Below are positions 60,267 through 64,000 of a DNA stretch of 64,000 nt, one piece after another. How positions within the stretch are numbered: position 1 is the stretch's first letter; every line of letters begins with the position of its first letter. The stretch is from Streptomyces sp. CB02414 (GTDB lineage Bacteria > Actinomycetota > Actinomycetes > Streptomycetales > Streptomycetaceae). The stretch is taken from positions 930,001 through 994,000 of the forward strand of contig NZ_LIPF01000002.1 of assembly GCF_001905385.1 (NCBI RefSeq). The letters are read 5' to 3'. Position numbers and translations under genes: made by a program. The notes beneath the pieces are model-generated. The model saw only the letters and a program-made list of their open reading frames with translations. It made no database searches and was not told where the DNA came from.

Positions 60267-60590
60267 CTACCAGACACGCTTCGCGTCGCAGTGGCGCTTG
60301 TAGTGCCCCGACGGGACGGGCACGTTGCGCTTGGCGTCCTTGATGGCCGCGTCCTTGGAGTTGCCGGAGCCGTCCGCCCGGTCGTACCCGACGACGTTGT
60401 TGTCGCTGATGCGGACGATCTGGCACTGCACGGTGGCGTGCCAGGTCTTCAGGACGCCCATCTCGGCCGCCGGGGGCGCGGCGGACGCGGTACCGGCCGA
60501 CGCGACGGGCGCGACGAGGCCGCCGAGCGCGATGGTCATAACGCCGACGGCGAGCGTGCGGCGCAGCGCGCCCGGCTTCGTCTTCTTCAT
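60267..60590 (-). CDS. Small secreted protein
   Basis: A 107-residue protein: ATG 60590 has GGAGG 6 nt upstream, a signal peptide (LRRTLAVGVMTIALGGLVAP, cleavage near ASAGTASAA) and a 60-residue mature part with two Cys (VQCQIVR, RHCDAKRVW) and Asp/Lys clusters. The mature part resembles short secreted actinomycete proteins of unknown function. No enzymatic motif is visible. Confidence 0.7.
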   Translation of the reverse strand: MKKTKPGALRRTLAVGVMTIALGGLVAPVASAGTASAAPPAAEMGVLKTWHATVQCQIVRISDNNVVGYDRADGSGNSKDAAIKDAKRNVPVPSGHYKRHCDAKRVW

Positions 60591-60818
60591 CGTGGCCCTC
60601 CTTGACAGCAGTGGAACCGGAACGTCCACGAGCCTCACATCCGGCCCCGGCGCCTGTCCCCGTCCGCCGGGCCGATTGGCAGGCGGCTGACACCATCGGG
60701 CAGCTGTCCGCCGACTGCCACCGCGCCGGCGGTGAACCGGTCCTCCCGTCGCCGCTACGTACCCGTACGTACTCGTCGTCCATGGCGTCACCGACAGTGG
60801 CCAGGCAGGAGAACCATC

Positions 60819-61625
60819 GTGCACGAGACGGCCGTCCAGCCCCCTCCCGCACCGGGGAAACGCGACAACCCCTCGCTGGTGACCGTGGTGAGCACCGAGC
60901 TCGCCCGCAACAAGCGGGGGTTCCTGCCGTGGTACCACCTGCTCGCCCCGGTGATCATCACCGTTCCGCTCTTCCTGGGTTCCCTCGGCTCCTCCGAGGC
61001 GAAGGCCGGGCAGACCTTCGAGGTGTTCCGGAACGTGACGCTGGAGTTCTGGGGCGTGCTGGTCCCGATGACCGCGGGCCTGGCCGCGGCGCTGTCGGTC
61101 CGCGCCGACCAGGACGCCTGGCGGCTGCTGCTGTCCTACGGGGTGCCCCGGTGGCGCTACTTCGTCGGCAAGGTGGCCATGCTCGGCGTGCTGGGTCTCG
61201 TCTCCTCCACCGTGCTGCTGGTCATGCTGTCCCTGGGGGCGGCGATCAGCGGGAAGTTCCCGGAGGCGATGGGCACCGTCGCGGCGGCGGTGTACCTGCC
61301 GTGGCTGGTGGGGCTGTCCATGACCGCGCTGGCCGTGCTGGTCGTCATGGTGTGGGGCATGGGCCCAGGCATCGGGGTGGGCGTCGCGGGGCTGCTGTGC
61401 GGCGCGCTCGTGTCGGACAAGTCCTTCTGGTACGCGGTGCCGTTCTCCTGGCCGATGCGAGTGGTGCTGCCGCTGGCCGGGATCGGGCCCAACGGGGTGC
61501 CGCTGCCCGACGACAGTCCGGTGACCGAGATGTCGGCCATCCCGCTCGCGGTGGCCCTGGCCGCCGTGCTGACCGCCCTCCTGCTGGTCGCCGGCAGCCT
61601 GCACATGAGCCGTAAGGAGATCTGA
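60819..61625 (+). CDS. ABC transporter permease (BcrB-like)
   Basis: A 268-residue permease with six predicted helices (LLAPVIITVPLFLGSLG, VLVPMTAGLAAALSV, YFVGKVAMLGVLGLVSSTVLLVML, LVGLSMTALAVLVVMVWG, VAGLLCGALVS, PLAVALAAVLTALLLVAGSL). GTG 60819 has AGGAG 7 nt upstream. The fold matches ABC-2 permeases for bacteriocin/lantibiotic immunity or antibiotic export. It sits 2 nt upstream of its ATPase, with which it forms an operon. Confidence 0.85.
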   Translation: MHETAVQPPPAPGKRDNPSLVTVVSTELARNKRGFLPWYHLLAPVIITVPLFLGSLGSSEAKAGQTFEVFRNVTLEFWGVLVPMTAGLAAALSVRADQDAWRLLLSYGVPRWRYFVGKVAMLGVLGLVSSTVLLVMLSLGAAISGKFPEAMGTVAAAVYLPWLVGLSMTALAVLVVMVWGMGPGIGVGVAGLLCGALVSDKSFWYAVPFSWPMRVVLPLAGIGPNGVPLPDDSPVTEMSAIPLAVALAAVLTALLLVAGSLHMSRKEI

Positions 61626-61627
61626 CC

Positions 61628-62377
61628 GTGAGCATGCCGACACCGCACAGCGCGGGCGTCCCGGCGACGCCGGCGCTCGTCATCCGCCAGCTGCACAAGC
61701 ACTACGGCGCCCACCGCGCCCTGGCCGGCGTGGACCTCACGGTCGGCGCCGGGGAGGTCTACGGGCTGCTGGGGCCGAACGGGGCGGGGAAGACGACGCT
61801 GATGAAGGCACTGCTGGGCCTGCAGCGGCCGACGTCGGGCGCCATCGAGATCCTCGGCCGGCCGGTCGGGCGGGAGTCGCTGGCGCAGGTGGGGGCGCTG
61901 ATCGAGGTGCCCGGGCTGTGGCCGACACTGACCGGCGACGAGACGATGCGGGTGCACGCGAGGCTGCGCGGGGTGCCCGAGGAGTGGATCGAACCGGCAC
62001 TGCGGCTGGTGTCGATGACCGAGGCGCGGGGGCGCCGGGTCAAGGAGTACTCGCTCGGCATGCGCTGGCGGCTGGGCATCGCCGTGGCCCTGCTGGCCCG
62101 GCCCCGGCTGATCGTGCTGGACGAGCCCACCAACGGCCTCGACCCCGTCGGCATCCGCGAGATGCGCGGCATCATCCGCTCGCTCGCCGCGGAGGGGGCG
62201 GCGGTGCTGATCGCCAGCCACCAGCTCGCCGAGGTCGCCCAGGTGTGCGACCGGGTGCAGGTGCTGGTGGCCGGCCGCACCCGGTACGAGGGTTCGCTGG
62301 CGGGGCTGGCCCTCGACGGGGACGTGGAGGCCGGGTTCTTCCGGCTGCTGGAGACCGCCGATGCCGGCGTCGGCTGA
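61628..62377 (+). CDS. ABC transporter ATP-binding protein (BcrA-like)
   Basis: A 249-residue ATPase: Walker A GPNGAGKTTLMKAL, signature YSLGMRWRL, Walker B LIVLDEPTNGLDP, H-loop IASHQ. It drives the permease encoded upstream. The family resembles BcrA/NatA-type exporters. GTG 61628 follows the permease stop closely. A LuxR-like regulator follows on the opposite strand, so the operon may be controlled by it. Confidence 0.9.
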   Translation: MSMPTPHSAGVPATPALVIRQLHKHYGAHRALAGVDLTVGAGEVYGLLGPNGAGKTTLMKALLGLQRPTSGAIEILGRPVGRESLAQVGALIEVPGLWPTLTGDETMRVHARLRGVPEEWIEPALRLVSMTEARGRRVKEYSLGMRWRLGIAVALLARPRLIVLDEPTNGLDPVGIREMRGIIRSLAAEGAAVLIASHQLAEVAQVCDRVQVLVAGRTRYEGSLAGLALDGDVEAGFFRLLETADAGVG

Positions 62378-62462
62378 CCGGCCGTCCGCCGACGGCCCGG
62401 ACGTCTCCGGTGCCGTCGGCGGACGGTGGGCGGGTGGCGGTCGGCGGGCGGTCGGCGCGTGC

Positions 62463-63296
62463 TCAGCCGACGCGGTCGCGGCGCTGCCGGTGCAGCCCGA
62501 GCCGGCCGGCGGCCGACATCAGCTCGGCCCGGCTGCCGACGCCCAGCGCGTCGTACAGCTTGCGGATCCGGCGGTACATGGACCGCTCCGAGCAGTAGTA
62601 GTGGCGGGCGATCTCGGTCACGGTCATGGCCGTGCAGAGCAGCCGCACCAGCTCCCCGTCGTACTCGGGCGGGGCGGGCGCCGGGGGCGGTTCGGGCGAG
62701 CCGCGCAGGGCCGGGTCCGCGCGCCGGTCGTCGGCGCCGTGTTTGATGCCGTGGCCTTCGCCCTGGTGCCGGACGTGGCCGGCCGGTATGGCGCGGAGCC
62801 GGGTCGTGGCGGGGTCGGCGGCCGGGCCGGAGCGGGCCGCCGTGGTCACGCGGTGGGCCCGGATGTGTGCGCGCAGCAGGTCGGTCTGGGCGTCACCGGG
62901 TATCGCGAGGTTGAGGACGAAGTCGGCGCCGGCCCGGATCCCGTAGTAGGTCCGCAGCCCGGAGATGTCGTGGGTGACGGCGACGAGCAGGGACATCGGG
63001 TGCCGGGCCCGGACGGCCCGCAGGCTGTCGGCCTGGGGTTCGCTGATCACCGGCACCAGCACCGGCAGGTCGAGCGGGCGGCCGGGCGCGGTGAGGTCCT
63101 CGTCGTCGACGAACTCCACGCGGCGCAGGCCTGAGCGGAGCCGGCCGAGCGGGGCGTACGGCGTGGCGAAGTAGTCGCCGAGGCCGGAGTGGACCAGGGC
63201 GTCGGGCCCGGTCGTGGGGTCCGCGGCGTGGCGGCTGTGGAGTATGGGACGGTTCTGCTGGTCACGCTGATCCTGGTCATGATCGTGCGGTTGCAC
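62463..63296 (-). CDS. LuxR-type HTH regulator
   Basis: A 277-residue protein with a C-terminal HTH of GerE/LuxR type: LVRLLCTAMTVTEIARHYYC, SERSMYRRIRKLYDALGVGSRAEL. The N-terminal part has no recognised sensor (a stretch PVLVPVISEPQADSL and IRAGADFVLNLAIPGDA). GTG 63296 is chosen because GGGGGA lies 8 nt upstream. The region upstream holds the inverted repeat GTCACTGG...CCAGTGAC at 63390-63413. It is next to the ABC transporter genes. Confidence 0.78.
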   Translation of the reverse strand: MQPHDHDQDQRDQQNRPILHSRHAADPTTGPDALVHSGLGDYFATPYAPLGRLRSGLRRVEFVDDEDLTAPGRPLDLPVLVPVISEPQADSLRAVRARHPMSLLVAVTHDISGLRTYYGIRAGADFVLNLAIPGDAQTDLLRAHIRAHRVTTAARSGPAADPATTRLRAIPAGHVRHQGEGHGIKHGADDRRADPALRGSPEPPPAPAPPEYDGELVRLLCTAMTVTEIARHYYCSERSMYRRIRKLYDALGVGSRAELMSAAGRLGLHRQRRDRVG

Positions 63297-63389
63297 AGCG
63301 TTTTCCCCCGAGTTGATCGTTCTTGCCTGGTTGCGGTGTCCTGACTTCTTCCTGGGTGTTCGGCTTCTTCGACTCTTCGGCTTCCGGAG

Positions 63390-63413
63390 GTCACTGGCGG
63401 TCAGCCCAGTGAC
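63390..63413. repeat. Inverted repeat between DUF2511 and LuxR-like genes
   Basis: GTCACTGG (63390-63397) is perfectly inverted at 63406-63413 (CCAGTGAC) with an 8-bp spacer. It could be an operator for the LuxR-like regulator or the terminator of the DUF2511 gene. Confidence 0.5.
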
Positions 63414-63430
63414 ACGGGGACCTTGTTGGG

Positions 63431-63874
63431 CTACCCCGAGACCCGGCAGAGACCCATCGTGCGGCTGAGCAGCGGGCCGAGGCTCACCTTGTCGCCCCCG
63501 TCGCCGGTCGCGCGCACCGGCCCGATGTCCCGGTAACCCGCTTCCCGGGCACGCTCGTTGAGCGCGTAGGTGGTGCCGTCGGGCACGGTGAACACGGCCT
63601 GGTCGCCCTCGCGGCACTCGGCGGTGCCGTGATCGACCGTCAACGGCCAGGTGTAGCCGAGGTTCTTCTCGCTCATCTGCTGCGCGGTGCTGGTGGGGCT
63701 GGGCAGCGGCACCGGGTCGGTGGTGTCGGGGTCGGTCCGGCCGCTGCCCCCGCAGGCGGTCAGCACGAGCAGGGACAGACCGGCGAGGCCGGCCAGGACG
63801 CCCGGCGCGGTTCGCCGGCGGTGCGGGGCGGGGCGCTCGTCGGCGGCGGGGCGGCCGGGGACGGTGGTGGTCAT
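63431..63874 (-). CDS. DUF2511-like lipoprotein
   Basis: A 147-residue lipoprotein: ATG 63874 with GTGAGG upstream, hydrophobic signal and lipobox LLVLTACGG (Cys about 41), then a DUF2511 domain ([33 protein letters not shown]) with one Cys pair. Function unknown. It follows the partial ABC ATPase gene by 11 bp, so it may belong to the same operon as a transporter-linked lipoprotein. Confidence 0.8.
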   Translation of the reverse strand: MTTTVPGRPAADERPAPHRRRTAPGVLAGLAGLSLLVLTACGGSGRTDPDTTDPVPLPSPTSTAQQMSEKNLGYTWPLTVDHGTAECREGDQAVFTVPDGTTYALNERAREAGYRDIGPVRATGDGGDKVSLGPLLSRTMGLCRVSG

Positions 63875-63885
63875 GTGGCGGTACC

Positions 63886-64000
63886 TCACTTTCCGGTGGT
63901 GCCCGCGCGGTGTTCCGCACGGTGCGCGCCGAGCAGGGCGGCGTACCCGTCCTCCAGGGACGGCTCGACCGGCCGGGAGCCGGCGGGCGGGGTGGGCGTG
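63886..64000 (-). CDS. ABC transporter ATP-binding protein (C-terminal end, partial)
   Basis: The last 37 codons of a gene that enters from the right edge; stop at 63886. The readable part, [19 protein letters not shown], resembles the C-terminal tail of ABC-2 type ATPases (SLEDxYLxLLG). The call is by similarity of this tail only. A transporter adjoining a lipoprotein gene at 63431 and a second ABC operon nearby suggest a local export locus. Confidence 0.45.
   Translation of the reverse strand, partial: TPTPPAGSRPVEPSLEDGYAALLGAHRAEHRAGTTGK

Overview
The window is from a high-GC actinomycete, almost certainly a Streptomyces chromosome. Evidence includes strong third-position GC bias, GTG/TTG starts, GGAGG-type ribosome binding sites, many start/stop overlaps, and families typical of the genus (DUF3558, DUF2637, DUF4232, DUF2690, class I LysRS, XRE plus flavoprotein pairs). 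It is a chromosomal backbone interrupted by one integrated mobile element of about 19.8 kb.

Left backbone (1-4.7 kb): the end of a TlpA/ResA-like thiol-disulfide lipoprotein, a Tat-type NodB-like lipoprotein, a histidine phosphatase overlapping hemL, then a short hypothetical gene whose 3' end is the integration site.

Mobile element (about 4642-24525): it is bounded by a 78-bp direct repeat (75 identities) made of the last codons of the hypothetical gene. Paired 11-bp-spaced arm repeats lie inside both ends. The transfer and maintenance module holds a tyrosine integrase, an XRE regulator, an excisionase-like HTH protein, a DUF3631 ATPase, a DUF2637 membrane protein, MobC and a relaxase. No FtsK/TraB translocase or type IV secretion gene is visible, so it looks like an integrative mobilizable element. 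Cargo 1 (11.9-20.2 kb) is a flavoprotein/XRE pair divergent from a tightly overlapping operon: HATPase, MurA-like enolpyruvyltransferase, 5'-nucleotidase-like phosphoesterase, two dCTP-deaminase paralogues, a GT4 glycosyltransferase, then a serine hydrolase. The two deaminase paralogues have reciprocal losses of catalytic residues, which suggests one hetero-oligomeric enzyme. Cargo 2 (20.2-24.1 kb) is an overlapping operon of UvrD-like helicase, DarT-like DNA ADP-ribosyltransferase and ADP-ribosylglycohydrolase fused to a VOC domain. I propose it as a DarTG-like toxin/antitoxin or phage-defence system with an unusual antitoxin. Just outside the right end are a decayed copy of the element's flavoprotein gene and a phosphorothioate-DNA-type SBD-HNH restriction enzyme.

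Right backbone (25.6-64 kb): kdpFABC potassium pump genes (with an extra small leader peptide), a tandem crcB fluoride-exporter pair, a PadR regulator next to an APC permease with a shared operator motif, a copper-responsive group (DUF6153, DUF305, DUF4396, CopZ) with three CsoR-like operators, an OmpR-type two-component system, an FMN reductase/LLM oxidoreductase pair, a broken ynfA, an SDR, rtcB, two DUF3558 lipoproteins, a DUF2637 protein, divergent lysS and argS, several membrane-anchored HTH proteins, an arylamine N-acetyltransferase, a PLP aminotransferase, a SAM methyltransferase, hemB, a MarR regulator, a deazaflavin oxidoreductase-hemerythrin fusion, and at the right edge an ABC transporter with a LuxR-like regulator. 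No rRNA, tRNA or CRISPR array was recognised.
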